A DNA stretch of 64,000 nucleotides, from NCBI RefSeq assembly GCF_005144965.1, contig NZ_CP039704.1:248001-312000 (forward strand), in the 5' to 3' direction. How positions within the stretch are numbered: position 1 is the first letter of the stretch; the number at the start of each line of letters is the position of its first letter. The notes under the pieces are model-generated. The model did no database searches. It saw only the letters and a program-made list of their open reading frames with translations, and was not told the origin of the DNA. The stretch comes from Hankyongella ginsenosidimutans. GTDB lineage: Bacteria; Pseudomonadota; Alphaproteobacteria; Sphingomonadales; Sphingomonadaceae. Below are positions 53,102 to 63,577 of the stretch, in pieces. Made by a program: the position numbers and the translations under genes.

Positions 53102-54090
53102 GGCAAGTCTCCTTCGTGAGTTAGCGTGGATGGGGTGAGGTCGATGACGGCGTAGCCACCGTCGTGGTCGACGCCGGCGACCCGGGCGATCGTCTCGACG
53201 CGGCGCGCGAGGCCGCGCCCGGCGATGAACACGATCATGTCGATGGCTTCGGCGATCAGCCGGCGCGGGACCGTGACGACGGATTCCTGAACGAGCTGTT
53301 CGAGCCGGTAGAGTGCCGCGAGCGCGCTATTAGCGTGCACCGTCGCGATCCCACCGGGATGGCCGGTGTTCCAAGCCTTGAGCATGTCGAGCGCCTCGGC
53401 GCCGCGCACCTCGCCGACGATGATGCGGTCCGGGCGAAGTCGAAGCGTCGAGCGCACCAGATCGGCCATCGCGACGACGCCGGGCCGGGTGCGCAACGCC
53501 ACGACATCGGACGCGGCGCATTGCAGCTCGCGCGTGTCCTCGATCAGGATCACGCGCTCGTCCAGATGCGCCATCTCGGCGAGCAGTGCGTTGGCGAGCG
53601 TGGTCTTGCCCGACGACGTGCCGCCCGCGACCAGGATGTTCTTGCGATCGACGACCGCGAGCGACAGGAGCCGCGCGGTGTCGGCGGGCATGATCCCGTC
53701 GTCCACATAATCGATGAGCGTGTAGATTCTCGCTGCCGGCTTACGGATCGAGAAGCACGGCGCGAGGCTGACCGGCGGCAGCACACCCTCAAATCGTTCA
53801 CCTGCCCCGTCCCCATGCGGTGGCAGTTCCGCGGAAACGATCGGCGATGCCGCATGGACTTCGGTGCGCGCATGGCTCGCGACCAGCCGGATGATCCGTT
53901 CGACCTGCGCGGGATCGTAGCGCGTGCCGGTGTCGGTGCGGCCCTCGCCCAATCGGTCGAGCCGCAGGACGCCGTCGGGATTGACCATGATCTCCTGCGT
54001 TCGCGGATCGGCGAGCGCGGCGGCGATGGCCGGCCCCATCGCGGTGCGGAGCATTGCGCGGCGGCGATCAGAGGACAGGGTGTCGCTCAT
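53098..54090 (-). CDS. trbB: Conjugal transfer ATPase TrbB (VirB11-like)
   Basis: 330 residues, intact frame. Hexameric traffic ATPase at the inner membrane. Walker A GGTSSGKTTLANAL, Asp box EDTREL and Walker B/His box RPDRIIVGEVRGAEALDM are present. I chose ATG 54090 (MSDTLSSDRRRAM), which overlaps the stop of the upstream CopG-like gene once a C is added there. Confidence 0.94.
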   Translation of the reverse strand: MSDTLSSDRRRAMLRTAMGPAIAAALADPRTQEIMVNPDGVLRLDRLGEGRTDTGTRYDPAQVERIIRLVASHARTEVHAASPIVSAELPPHGDGAGERFEGVLPPVSLAPCFSIRKPAARIYTLIDYVDDGIMPADTARLLSLAVVDRKNILVAGGTSSGKTTLANALLAEMAHLDERVILIEDTRELQCAASDVVALRTRPGVVAMADLVRSTLRLRPDRIIVGEVRGAEALDMLKAWNTGHPGGIATVHANSALAALYRLEQLVQESVVTVPRRLIAEAIDMIVFIAGRGLARRVETIARVAGVDHDGGYAVIDLTPSTLTHEGDLP

Positions 54091-54513
54091 GACTGCCTCT
54101 CGATCGATTTCGGTGCCGGGGTGTGAAGGTCTGCTGGCCGCTCGCCAGCGCCTCGCCGACCCGCGCGACGAACGCATTGAAGCGGTCGCGACCGACCGCG
54201 CGTGCCGCATCGTCGCCCTCGGCGAGCGGCGCCTGCACCATCAGCTGGTAGCGGACGAACAGCGCGAAGGATTCGAGCAGGACGTGGCCGTCGCGTTCGA
54301 CCCGGCCGAGCGCCATCGACAGCCGGTCGAGCCGCTGACCGAACTTGTTCTCCAGTTCGCTCGCGGCCTGCCGGTTGAGCCAGGCGGTCAGCGCGTCGGC
54401 GAGGATTGCCGATTTGGACGCGCCGGGTTTGGCGGCCAGTCCTTCGAGCCGGGCGCTAAGGTCTTCGGCCAGGAACAGCTGATGCCGAACACGCGGGGGC
54501 GATGCGCTGCCAT
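54087..54513 (-). CDS. CopG-like ribbon-helix-helix protein (frameshifted)
   Basis: Short N-terminal RHH-type segment (HQLFLAEDLSARLEGLAAKP then GASKSAILADALTAWLNRQA), followed by a helical tail that runs through ALGRVERDGHVLLES. A CopG-family gene occupies this slot between traG and trbB in most Tn4371-type elements and is thought to regulate the trb operon. Frameshifts lie near 54490 and 54120. The start ATG 54513 follows the traG stop by one base. Confidence 0.78.
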
Positions 54514-54514
54514 G

Positions 54515-56547
54515 TCAGAAGCTCGGCAGCGCGTCGTGATCGCGCCCCGCTCCCTCGTTGACGCCATAGGCACGGACGACCGTCCCGACGCTCCGCGCCT
54601 GATCCATCGCGCGCTTGTCGGACGCTGGATCGGCATCGTCCTTGTCGAGGCCGAGCAGATCGAGCTGCTTGGCCGGCTCGGGCTTCGGCGCGACGTCTTC
54701 GGCAAGTCCGGGGTGGCGCTCCTGTTGCCGGCCGCCATCGTCGCGATCGGGCTTTGCCACATCCTCGTCGCGCTCCAGCCGCGGATCGCGCTTGCGGACG
54801 CAATTGCCCCAGTCATCGTCGCGCGGCTTGGGTCGGTCGGCATAAGGGCCGTTGGCCAGCGCAGGCGGCGGCGCCACGCGCGCGGCGAAGTTGCGATCAT
54901 CGTAATAGCGCAGCTTCTGAGCGCGGATCGGCGCCAGCCCGGAGACGAGCACGATCTCATCGGTCGGCGGCAATTGCATCACCTCGCCGGGGTCAGCAGC
55001 GCGCGGGCGGTTTCCTGTCGGCTGACCATGACGTGCGCGAGCCAAGGCGCGAGCCGGTGCCCGGCATAGTTGCGCATCGAGCGTTGCTCGGTCGCCGTGC
55101 CCAGCGCATCGGAGATGCGCCGCGCCGTCCGCTCGTCGTTGGTCGCGAAGGCGACGCGGACATGGCAGTTGTCGAGGATCGAATTGTGCTCGCCATAGGC
55201 CTTCTCGATCTGGTTGAGGCTTTGGGCGATCAGGAAGGCGCGGACGCCGTAGCCGGCCATGAACGCAAGGCTGGTCTCGAAGAAATCGAGCCGCCCAAGC
55301 GCCGGGAACTCGTCGAGCATCATCAGCAGTTTGTGCTTGCGATGTGCCTGGTCAGCGGCGTCGAGCCGCTCGGTCAGCCGACGGCCGATCTGGTTGAGGA
55401 TCAGGCGGACGAGCGGCTTGGTGCGGCTGATGTCGGAGGGCGGTATGACCAGATACAGCGATACCGGCTGCGCGGAGTCGACCAGGTCGGCGATCCGCCA
55501 GTCGCAACGCGACGTAACCTCGGCGACGGTCGGATCGCGGTAAAGACCGAGGAACGACATCGCGGTCGACAGCACGCCCGAGCGCTCGTTGTCGGATTTG
55601 TTGAGCACCTCGCGCGCCGCCGACGCGACGACGGGATGCACCATCGGCGCCTCGGCCGTACCGATGTGATTGGTCGCCATCATACGCTTGAGCGTTGCGA
55701 CGAAAGGACGCTGGGGATCGGACAGGAAGGTCGCGACGCGGGCGAGCGTCTTCTCTTCCTCCGCGTAGAGGACATGGAGGATCGCGCCGACCAGCAGCGA
55801 GTGGCTGGTCTTCTCCCAATGGTTGCGGCGTTCGAGCGCACCCTCGGGGTCAACCAGGATGTCGGCGATGTTCTGGACGTCGCGAACCTCGTTCTCGCCG
55901 CGCCGAACCTCGATCAGCGGATTGTAATGGGCCGATCGGGCGTCGGTCGGGTTGAACAGCAGCGCGTGGCTGAACCGCGACCGCCAGCCCGCGGTCAGCT
56001 GCCAGTTCTCGCCCTTGATGTCGTGGATGACCGCCGAGCCGGTCCAGCTCAGCAGCGTCGGGACGACTAGCCCGACGCCCTTGCCCGAGCGCGTCGGCGC
56101 GAACGCCATGACATGCTCGGGACCGTCGTGCCGGAGGTAGCGGCCGCGATGGCGACCGAGAAGGCACCCGTGTCGCCGAGTAGGCCGGCGCGTTCTATCT
56201 CACGGCTGTCGGCCCAACGCGCGGAGCCGTAGGTCGTGACATTGCGCTGCTGCCGGGCGCGCCACAGCGAGCCGAAGATCGCGGCACCGCAACCGATGAA
56301 ACCGCTGGCGCCTGCCAGGCTGCCCGCTTTGTCGAAGACATGCGGGGCGTAGGCATCGTAATGATACCACCACGCGAAGATCGCCCACGGCCGATAGATT
56401 GGCGTATGCGACACGGTGAACCAGGGGCCCGAGTTGCGGCTGATAGGCCAGCATCGCCGCCGCCCATTGCGTCGCCGTCCAGACGCCCGCGATCACGATC
56501 GCGAACACCACGATGATCTGGCCAATGAGCAATTTGGTCGGGGTCAT
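54515..56547 (-). CDS. traG: Coupling protein TraG/VirD4 (frameshifted)
   Basis: Type IV coupling ATPase linking the relaxase-DNA complex to the Trb channel. N-terminal membrane helices (LLIGQIIVVFAIVIAGVW and a second hydrophobic segment), Walker A APTRSGKGVG, Walker B KLLMMLDEFPALGRLD, and SLNQIEKAYGEHNSILDNC. The C-terminal tail is acidic. Frameshifts lie near 56415, 56130 and 54995. The start ATG 56547 gives MTPTKLLIGQ. About 677 codons. Confidence 0.93.
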
Positions 56548-56715
56548 TCGGGCGCTCCGCCCGAGCGGCGAACGGCCGCCCGGGATCATGCCCGCAAGGA
56601 TCGGAGCGATCGGGTTTTGCGAAAACTACGGTCTCGAAGCGCCGAGACGCGCCTCGACGCGGTGGAGCGCGGCCGATTCTATCTCGCTTCGCCAGATTGA
56701 CTTCAAGTTCTTGCT

Positions 56716-56949
56716 ATGTTCTCATTTCCACATGACCCGATCGACGAAGACGCGCTTGCCCTTCATTTCGAAGTCGCGCTTGCGGCGGCCGCGCCGGAGC
56801 TACTTGATGGCCTCGGCGATGCCGATCGCTATCGGCGCCGTGCAGCTTATGCCGATACCGCCCGGCACCTCGCGGAGCGGATGCGCTGTTTCGACGTTCA
56901 GTCCGTTGATGCGAAGCTAGGGCAGGCGCAGCCATCGCTTTCCCGATGA
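56716..56949 (+). CDS. Small hypothetical protein of the ICE
   Basis: 77 residues, divergent from traG. DEDALALHFEVALAAAAPEL and RRAAYADTARHLAERMRC look like ordinary soluble helical protein. No clear ribosome-binding site and no family recognised. The 168 bases between traG and this ORF show no other gene. Confidence 0.4.
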   Translation: MFSFPHDPIDEDALALHFEVALAAAAPELLDGLGDADRYRRRAAYADTARHLAERMRCFDVQSVDAKLGQAQPSLSR

Positions 56950-57004
56950 TCTTGGTCCAATCTCGGCTTACTCATAGCATATTTCCCGTACATATCGGAC
57001 ATTC

Positions 57005-57033
57005 TGGACAAAGCGGACGTTTGTCGCTATATC
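57005..57033 (+). promoter_or_regulatory. Promoter for the toxin-antitoxin pair
   Basis: TGGACA (57005-57010) and TATATC (57028-57033) with a 17-base spacer, then AAAGGAG 7 bases before ATG 57056. The hexamer-like words CGGACA, TGGACA and CGGACG recur at about 9-base steps across the -35 region and may be an operator for antitoxin autoregulation. Confidence 0.55.
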
Positions 57034-57055
57034 CTGCTTTGAAAGGAGTCGGATC

Positions 57056-57758
57056 ATGGCGACGCAATTGCAGAATGCCGATGCCGACGTGCGCCGTTTG
57101 GTGGCAACCGAAGTGGGCGATGCGCTTGCTCGTCACGAACCCGGTCTTGCCAAGATCGCGGCGGCAAACACCGCGCAGATCGTCGCGGCGGTAGCCGCTG
57201 CGGTGATTGCCCTGCCGGCGGCGCAGCAGAAGCGGTTGAAGAGCCGAACCGGCGACCTGACCAACATGATCGCCGCCTGGGTGCGCGACGATCAGGCGGA
57301 TCACCGGATCGCGATCGCCGCGCCACCCCAAGTCGAACCCCGCAAGGCGCCGGCCTCGGCGCGCTGATAGACATCGAGGAGGGGCACCGTCGGCTCGCCG
57401 ATTACGCCACCGACATTCCCATGGAAGAATGGGCCGGGCCGCTGGCCGGATCGAGCGCGCTCATGGAGGACATGGGCATCGCCCGTTCGACGCTGCATGA
57501 CTGGCAGCGCCGGGGCGAGGTGATCGCGTTGCTCAGGGCGCGCGCAAGCATGTCTTCCCGCTGGCGCAGTTCGTCGATGGCCGGCCCGTTCGGGGCATCC
57601 GCGACATTTTGACGATCGTCGACAATCCCCGTCGCGCTTGGTTCTGGCTGTCGAAGCCCAGCCCGTTGCTTGGCAACAAGCCGCCGATCGATCTGCTCAA
57701 GCAGGATCGCACCAAGGAGGTTATGGACGCAGCCCGGCTCGTGTTCGATCGTCCGTGA
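57056..57758 (+). CDS. Xre/MbcA/ParS-type antitoxin with long N-terminal region (frameshifted)
   Basis: After repair near 57335 (a C in CCCC) and near 57535 (a G in GGG), one frame of about 234 residues runs from ATG 57056 to the toxin. The C-terminal part (ARKHVFPLAQFVDGRPVRG, then IVDNPRRAWFWLSKPSPLLG) is the toxin-binding domain of Xre/MbcA/ParS antitoxins. MGIARSTLHDWQRRGEV before it is a helix-turn-helix. The N-terminal hundred residues are unusual for such antitoxins. If the first repair is wrong, 57056-57367 would be a separate 103-residue gene. The stop overlaps the toxin start. Confidence 0.72.
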
Positions 57759-58342
57759 CGCTCGACAAGGCGATCTTGCGGGAGCTGGCCGTCAGCATCG
57801 ACGTGACCGGCTATCTGCGGATCATTGATGCGGGGCACCGTTTAACGCCGGTCGGCATGGGGTTCGGCAAAACGCGGTTCTCCAGCCCGGCGAACGCCTT
57901 CAAGCTGCTCTATGTCGCGCAGGATCTGCCGACCGCGCTGGCCGAGGCAATCATCCGCGATCGCTTCCAAGCCAAACAAAAGCGCCAGCTGCTCCAGGAG
58001 GATGTCGAGCAATCGGTGATCGCGAGCATGGTGGCGCGCGACCCCTTCAAGCTTCTGGACTTGCGGACGAGCGGCGCGAGCCAGCTCGGCATCCCGACCG
58101 ATGCCGCACGCGGACGCGCGCAGCAGGCCGGGCGGCGGTTCAGCCAGCACCTCTACGATGAGACCGATTTCGACGGGATCGTTTACATGTCGCGGATCAC
58201 CAACGCCGAGTGCGTCGCGATCTACGATCGTGCGGTGGGGTTGGGACTCGATCCTACCTGCCCGGCAGTCGATCTCGTTCGGCTTGCCGATCTCGAACCG
58301 GCCCTGCGATCGCTGAATGTCTCATTGGTTCGAAAGCCATAA
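57755..58342 (+). CDS. RES-domain toxin
   Basis: 195 residues from GTG 57755 (GTGA overlap with the antitoxin). The RES core is visible: GKTRFSSPANAFKLLYVAQD, TALAEAIIRDRF with the conserved Glu, and RRFSQHLYDETDFDGIVYMS with the Ser. RES toxins degrade NAD+ and stop growth, and are neutralised by the paired Xre antitoxin. Here it probably stabilises the ICE. The frame is intact. Confidence 0.87.
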   Translation: MTLDKAILRELAVSIDVTGYLRIIDAGHRLTPVGMGFGKTRFSSPANAFKLLYVAQDLPTALAEAIIRDRFQAKQKRQLLQEDVEQSVIASMVARDPFKLLDLRTSGASQLGIPTDAARGRAQQAGRRFSQHLYDETDFDGIVYMSRITNAECVAIYDRAVGLGLDPTCPAVDLVRLADLEPALRSLNVSLVRKP

Positions 58343-58380
58343 GGCCGGGCTGGATGCCCAGCGCCAGTGAGCTGACTCGG

Positions 58381-59226
58381 TCAGGCGATGGAATGAAATC
58401 CGCCAGCAGTGAACCACGGATCGGCTGCAAGCGCCTCGTATAGCGACAACTGCCAGCCATTGGTCCGCTGCGCGTGGCTGGCAGCTTCTTCGATGAGATG
58501 GGCCTGCACCGCCGCAGGTCCGCCGGCTGCCTCCAACGCCGCCAATCGTGTCTTGAGCGGGCCGAGCTCGTCATTGGCATTTGAGGCGAACACGGTGCCA
58601 AGTCCGCAAATGGCGAAATGCCGCTCGACGCGCTGCCGGTCGATCAACGGCCAGGCAGGCGGCGGCGATGGGGCAAAAGTGATGACCACAGGCGGGCCGC
58701 GATCGATCGCCGCCGCCAGCCATCGGCCATTTATCAACCGGGCGTCATAATAGGGATGAAGCGTCTGCTGGCCGGCACTCGCCGGAAAGCGCGCTTTCTT
58801 GGTGTCGTTGCAGAAGTGGCACGCAGGCACCAGATTGGCGGGCACGACCGAAAGATCGGGATATTTCGCCTTCGGCAGATGATGATCGAGCACTGCGACC
58901 GTGCCGACGCCGCAGAGCGGGCATTTCTTGTTGGGCGCGGCGTTTCTGATCTGGTCATAGACAGCACGGGCCGATCCCTTGGTCGCGCTCAGGTGCGTTG
59001 CGTAGAGGGCGACAAGTTCCGCTTTCGAGACGCCGCCGACAGCCGGCACACGAGCTTGGAGATCGAGCCGCTCAGCAACGGCGTTAGCCTGATAAGATGC
59101 TGCGCTCGCCGCCAGGTTCGGGACGATCGCTTGCAGCCTTGCGCGCAGTGCTGCGTCCGTCGTGCCGTTCAGGCACATCGTCATGACATTGGCGCTTATC
59201 GCCGACGGAAGAGGTAAGGCGCGCAT
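58381..59226 (-). CDS. HNH endonuclease paired with an ATPase (Septu-like PtuB)
   Basis: 281 residues, intact frame, from ATG 59226 (MRALPLPSAI), 2 bases after the ATPase stop. The HNH/zinc module is near the centre: CPLC at about 102-105, DHHLPK at 114-119, PANLVPACHFCNDTK at about 129-143. These fit a metal-dependent nuclease of the HNH superfamily. Flanking regions are helical. As in PtuAB pairs, the nuclease follows an AAA ATPase in one operon, so a phage-defence role is likely but inferred. It converges with the RES toxin gene. Confidence 0.8.
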   Translation of the reverse strand: MRALPLPSAISANVMTMCLNGTTDAALRARLQAIVPNLAASAASYQANAVAERLDLQARVPAVGGVSKAELVALYATHLSATKGSARAVYDQIRNAAPNKKCPLCGVGTVAVLDHHLPKAKYPDLSVVPANLVPACHFCNDTKKARFPASAGQQTLHPYYDARLINGRWLAAAIDRGPPVVITFAPSPPPAWPLIDRQRVERHFAICGLGTVFASNANDELGPLKTRLAALEAAGGPAAVQAHLIEEAASHAQRTNGWQLSLYEALAADPWFTAGGFHSIA

Positions 59227-59228
59227 AT

Positions 59229-60820
59229 CTAGAGGTCGTCCTCCGCACCCGCTGGCGGTGCTGGGGGACAAGCGTCAGCAGCCTTGCGAGGCCGCGCGCT
59301 TCGGCACCAAGCCGTCCGCCGAAGAATTCCAGAATCTGATCGTACGTTCGTCCCTCGGCCGCCTCGGTGATCAGCCGGTGGAATCCGGTCCTCACAACCT
59401 CAAGCCCAAAACCTCGCGGGTGAGAACGCCGACATTCTCGCCGAAGGTTTCGGCTTCGGGGCGATCCGCCCGGGATGAGAGACCCGAACGATTGAGAATC
59501 CAAACGCAATGCTTGGGCACCTCCTGGAGGACGACCGGAGAGTGGGTAGCGACGACGGCCACGCCGTTGCGGTCAGTGAGCAGGTCGGACAAAGCGCGGA
59601 CAAAAGCCGATAGCAGCGGCGGATGAAGATGCCCTTCCGGCTCGTCAATCAAGACGAGCGACCGCTCCTCGACCAGTTCGACCAGCCGGCTGATCGTCAG
59701 CAGCACGACGCTGTGGCCCGAACTCAGATTGCGGAACAGTCGCCGGGCGTGTTGCTGCCAGTCGGCCAAGCCCTCTTCGGCGATGGCCGAGACCCCGGCT
59801 TCTTCAAATAGCGGATCGGCTTCAAGCACCTTGAGCGCGCGTGACCAACGCACCCGGCGCGCGCCTTTCCGGCAGGCCTCGACGCTCTTGACGAAATCGT
59901 CGCTGAGCTCGCGTCTGCCTTTGATCGTGAGCTGCTGACGGTCGGGGCTGGTTCCGCAGTCCCCTCGTCTTCGGCGCGCTGAGCGATCGCGCGGATCAGG
60001 CCGATATATTCATATCGAACGTCCAGCGTCCCCGAGGTCGATACCAACGGCCCATATTCGTCGAAAGGACTGAAGGACACGGTCACAAGGCCGGCGAAGC
60101 CGTGTCGGTTATCTTCGAGCCCGAAGGCGTCGGGTTCCAGAGCGGCGAGCGTCCGGGCGTCGAGCCGTCACGCGCATTCAAGCCGAGAAACGTCCGGCTG
60201 AGGAGATCGAAGCATCGCGTCTTTCCCACGCCGTTTCGGCCGATGAGCACATGAACATTGCTCGGTGGATGCGATCCCGGCGTGACCCGGAAGCGCAGCT
60301 CGGGCGGCGGATCGGCAGATAGCGGATCAAGCGGGAAGAGGTATTTGAACGCAAACGGCGTCAGCGCCGCGTTGCCGGTCGCGAGCCGATGGAATCGATT
60401 TCGTACCCGCTCCGTGTCGATGTCGCGCAACAGCGAACGATACAGTACCTCCTCGCCTTGACGCTGGGCGAGGCGATCGAGATCATAGGCGCAATCCTTG
60501 AGCGCAGTCAGATACCAGTCGCGATATTCAGGCCCGAACGAGTCGAGCGTTTCGTAGTAGTTTTCGGTCTGCCCAATCGAAAACCAGTCGTCGCCGAGCG
60601 TCTCGAACTGTGCTGGCGGATTTGATCGGCCGTCCTGCTCGGTCATTCCCGCCCTGGCGATCTTGACCGATCCGACATCGACGCGACTCCCGTCCTGGCG
60701 AACGACAATCGCGTAGAATTGCGTGATCCAGACGAACCAGTCGTTCCAATTGTCCCTGACAAGAAGGATGTCGCCAGGCACGGCCTGCACGTTCTGATGA
60801 TCGACAACCCTAAACGGCAT
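59229..60820 (-). CDS. AAA/ABC-type ATPase of a putative defence module (PtuA-like, frameshifted)
   Basis: About 530 residues, starting MPFRVVDHQNVQ at ATG 60820, 21 bases after the relaxase. Residues 1-190 form an extra N-terminal region (VPGDILLVRDNWNDWF, GSVKIARAG) before Walker A GRNGVGKT (194-201). Near the C-terminus are a signature-like NLSSGHSVVL, Walker B LVLIDEPEGHLHPP and H-loop VVATHSPVVLQ, as in SMC/OLD-type ATPases; no TOPRIM domain is seen. Frameshifts lie near 60090, 59950, 59860, 59400 and 59255. The last repair gives the end PAGAEDDL. In ordinary PtuA the Walker A is near the N-terminus, so this is a variant or a distinct system. Confidence 0.78.
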
Positions 60821-60841
60821 CTGCGACTTCTCCGTCGTAGT

Positions 60842-62878
60842 TTACTGAAGGCGATCGGCGCCAATGCCAAGCGATCGATCCCGGCCTTCATACGATGCTC
60901 CGGCTTCAATCGTCCTAAGACATACTCGGCCCGCTGCGCTGGCCCCAAGGTCCAGCTGATGCCGTCGCCGCGCATTATGCCGGACACGCGCTTGCCCATC
61001 TGACGTTCGAGTGCCGGGCCACGGCACCAATGTAAAATCGCGCGCGCGTTCGATGAGCGCATGGCGACCACTTACCATCTCAACCACGCGGCCCAACTTG
61101 CCCTCGAGATGATCGCCGGACTTCGCTTCGACAAACGGCAATCTCAGTTCGTCGGAAAGCTGGCCGGCGACCCGTAACAGCTCGCGGCGCTGAAGCGCGG
61201 CGATCATGCCGGCGCGATAGACCGTCCGCCCGTCCCGCTCGTCGGCAAAACCTTCAGCGACTAGCCATTGCCGCCGTACGGTCTGGGCGGCGCGAACGTC
61301 GCGCCCGAACCCGGCGTCGCGGACCGGCTCGGGCGTCGCGGCGGCCATGTCGCGGTCGAGCCACGTCGCGGCATTGGCATGCGGCAACCGGTCGAGCGGC
61401 TGCGCCGACAGCGTCTCGATTGTGACCGGCCGGTCGCGGCGCTGGCGGGCTTCGAACGCCGCAACCTTGTCGAGATGGTCGGGCGCGATGACCCAGCTGC
61501 CGTCGGGCTCGCGTTCGACGCTGTGGCTAATCCGGCGCATGGCCTCCAGTCGGCGGACATGGGTTTCGGCAAAGGCTTCGCTCGCCGACGGATCGTGCTT
61601 TAGATGCGCGTCGATGTCATAGCGCCCGCCATTCGCTGCGGCGACCGCCGCGATCGTGCGATCAACCTGCCGGACCTCGCCTGCGCGTGGCACGACGCGG
61701 ATGATGGCGTCGCGGGAAGCGGCTCGTGCGCCTCGCCCTTGCCCAGCTCGACATAATGGCTGTGCCCGTCGATCCCATCGACGATCAGATAATGGCGATC
61801 GTGCAGCTCGTCGGCGAGCCCGCGCACGACGACCCGGCCGACGATCGGCGCGGCGTCGCCGTTAGCCGGATCGAAGATTGACCGATCGGCCGTCGCGCGG
61901 TCGAGGTTTCTTGCGGTCAGCTCGCGCTGCATCGTGCGAATGATGTCGCCGCGTTCGCCCATCCGGCGCAACGTATCCTCAAGCCCGTCGGCTAGGCACC
62001 AAGTGCCGCCACCGCGATCGTCTGCCAGACCGAGCTTGCCCAGCTTCTGCAACCGTGCGGCGCGCAGCTGTTGGAACGGGTCGCCGTCGCTCGACGACAC
62101 GACGCGGCTTTCGTCCATATCGCGGATCAATCGCCGGTCGATCGTCGTCAGCCGTTCCGCGCCGGTGTCCTCGCGCAGTCGCGCCTGGATTTCGAGATCG
62201 GTGCGCGGACCGAGATCAAGCGTCGCCAGCCGCATCGCGCGTTCGCGGATGCCGTGCGCGATATAGTCGCGGGCGATGACGAGATTCTCGCCGCGATCGT
62301 CGCGCCCGCGCAGCATGATATGGCTGTGCGGATGGCCGGTGTTGAAATGGTCGACGGCCACCCAGTCGAGCTTGGTCCTAAGATCCTCCTCCATCTGTGT
62401 CATCAATCGGCGCACGAACGGCGAGGTCGGGATATTGATCACCGTCCTCGGCCGACACGATGAATCGGAACTGGTGGCGGTCCTCGCCGCAGCGCTCAAG
62501 AAATGCTTTGCCGTCCGCCGTATCGCGATCGGCGGAATAGAGCTCGCCCGGCGCGCCCACACGAGTCACGCCATCGCGCTGAATGTAACGCAGATGCGCG
62601 CCTGCCGCACCGATCCCTTTGCCGGCGAGCTTGACCAGCCGCGTTTTGACCACGACCCGGCGCGATCGAAACCCGGCATGGCGATCACCCGACGCGAGCA
62701 CGCGCGCCAGGCTCGCGCCGCGCCCGATCCGGCTGCCATCGAAGCGGCGATTGCGGATGCCGCTCCGCCCGCCCGAACGTCGCGCAGCGGCGACGACCAG
62801 GCTGAGGTATCTTTGCGGTCGCTTGGCACCCTTGGCGCGCATCCGGCCCAAGCGCGGTTTGAACTCGTCGTCGTCCAT
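60842..62878 (-). CDS. VirD2-like relaxase with DUF3363 region (frameshifted)
   Basis: Nicks oriT and leads the DNA strand into the recipient. It starts MDDDEFKPRLGRMRAKG at ATG 62878. The relaxase metal motif HFNTGHPHSHIMLRG is clear, and DDRGENLVIARDYIAHGIRE follows as in the MOB-P-like relaxases of these ICEs. The long C-terminal part (ADELHDRHYLIVDG, then AATWLDRDM and FVEAKSGDHLEGKLGRVVE) corresponds to DUF3363. Frameshifts lie near 62455, 61700 and 61035. About 679 codons. The exact 3' end is uncertain because of an additional possible shift near 60870. Confidence 0.88.
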
Positions 62879-63063
62879 GTGGCGGCTGCTCCGTCGCTCG
62901 GAAGCCGCTCCCCGGAACCGACAATGGCGGGTCGGCGCGTTACTTCAAGCCGTCTCGCGATTTTGCCCCGAAACCCGCGGAAACCCGCCGTTTCCTGAGC
63001 GCCTGTCTCGCAAAGCTGTGCGCGGTCTCGCGCAATCTCCCAAAAGGATGTGCAGACAAGGGT

Positions 63064-63100
63064 ATAGCAAGGTCGCGAGACATTGCCTTTATCTTGCTAT
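63064..63100. other. Candidate origin of transfer
   Basis: ATAGCAAG (63064-63071) and CTTGCTAT (63093-63100) form a perfect 8-bp inverted repeat in the 254-base non-coding gap upstream of the relaxase, a usual oriT location. ATCC, a common nic-like tetramer, follows the right arm at 63100-63103. Nothing else is recognised in 62879-63132. Confidence 0.4.
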
Positions 63101-63132
63101 CATCCCTCCCAACCCACCACCCCCGCAGCACC

Positions 63133-63577
63133 TCACACCTCCTTCTCCTCCTCCACGCGAGCCGAGGCAAAGAAGAGGAGCGACGCCCGGTCGAGCGCCG
63201 CTCCTCGATATGCCGCCTTCAATGCGATCCTGCGAACGCCTGCTCCGCCTGGCCCCGACTCGAAACAGCCGCTTGCCCATCATACCGTGCGCACTGCCGT
63301 CGCCATCCACGATCATCACCGCGACGAACCAGCGACCATCGAGCCGCCCCAAAATCGCCACCCGATCCAGCTCCACATCCTCCTCATCCATCGTCGGATA
63401 CGCCCCGATCCAGCGCTCCGACACCCGCGCATCCCAGTGAAAATCGACCTCTTCGGCCTCCAGAAACCGCTGTGCCAAAGCCGCTCCCGCTCCGTGTCCG
63501 AACTCGATTTCTAGACCCGAAACCAGCGCCGCCATTACGCGATCTGACGCGCCGCCAATGCTCTGCATGATGCTCAT
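63133..63577 (-). CDS. Hypothetical ICE protein (frameshifted at the 3' end)
   Basis: It starts MSIMQSIGGASDRVMAALV at ATG 63577 with GGAG 8 bases upstream. Soluble, acidic middle part (FLEAEEVDFHWDARVSERW, DEEDVELDRVAIL, GRWFVAVMIVDGDG). Adding a C near 63260 gives an end at EEEKEV, about 148 residues; without it the frame runs on into low-complexity Gly/Arg codons. No named family recognised. Its place next to the relaxase suggests a transfer or regulatory accessory role. Confidence 0.6.
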
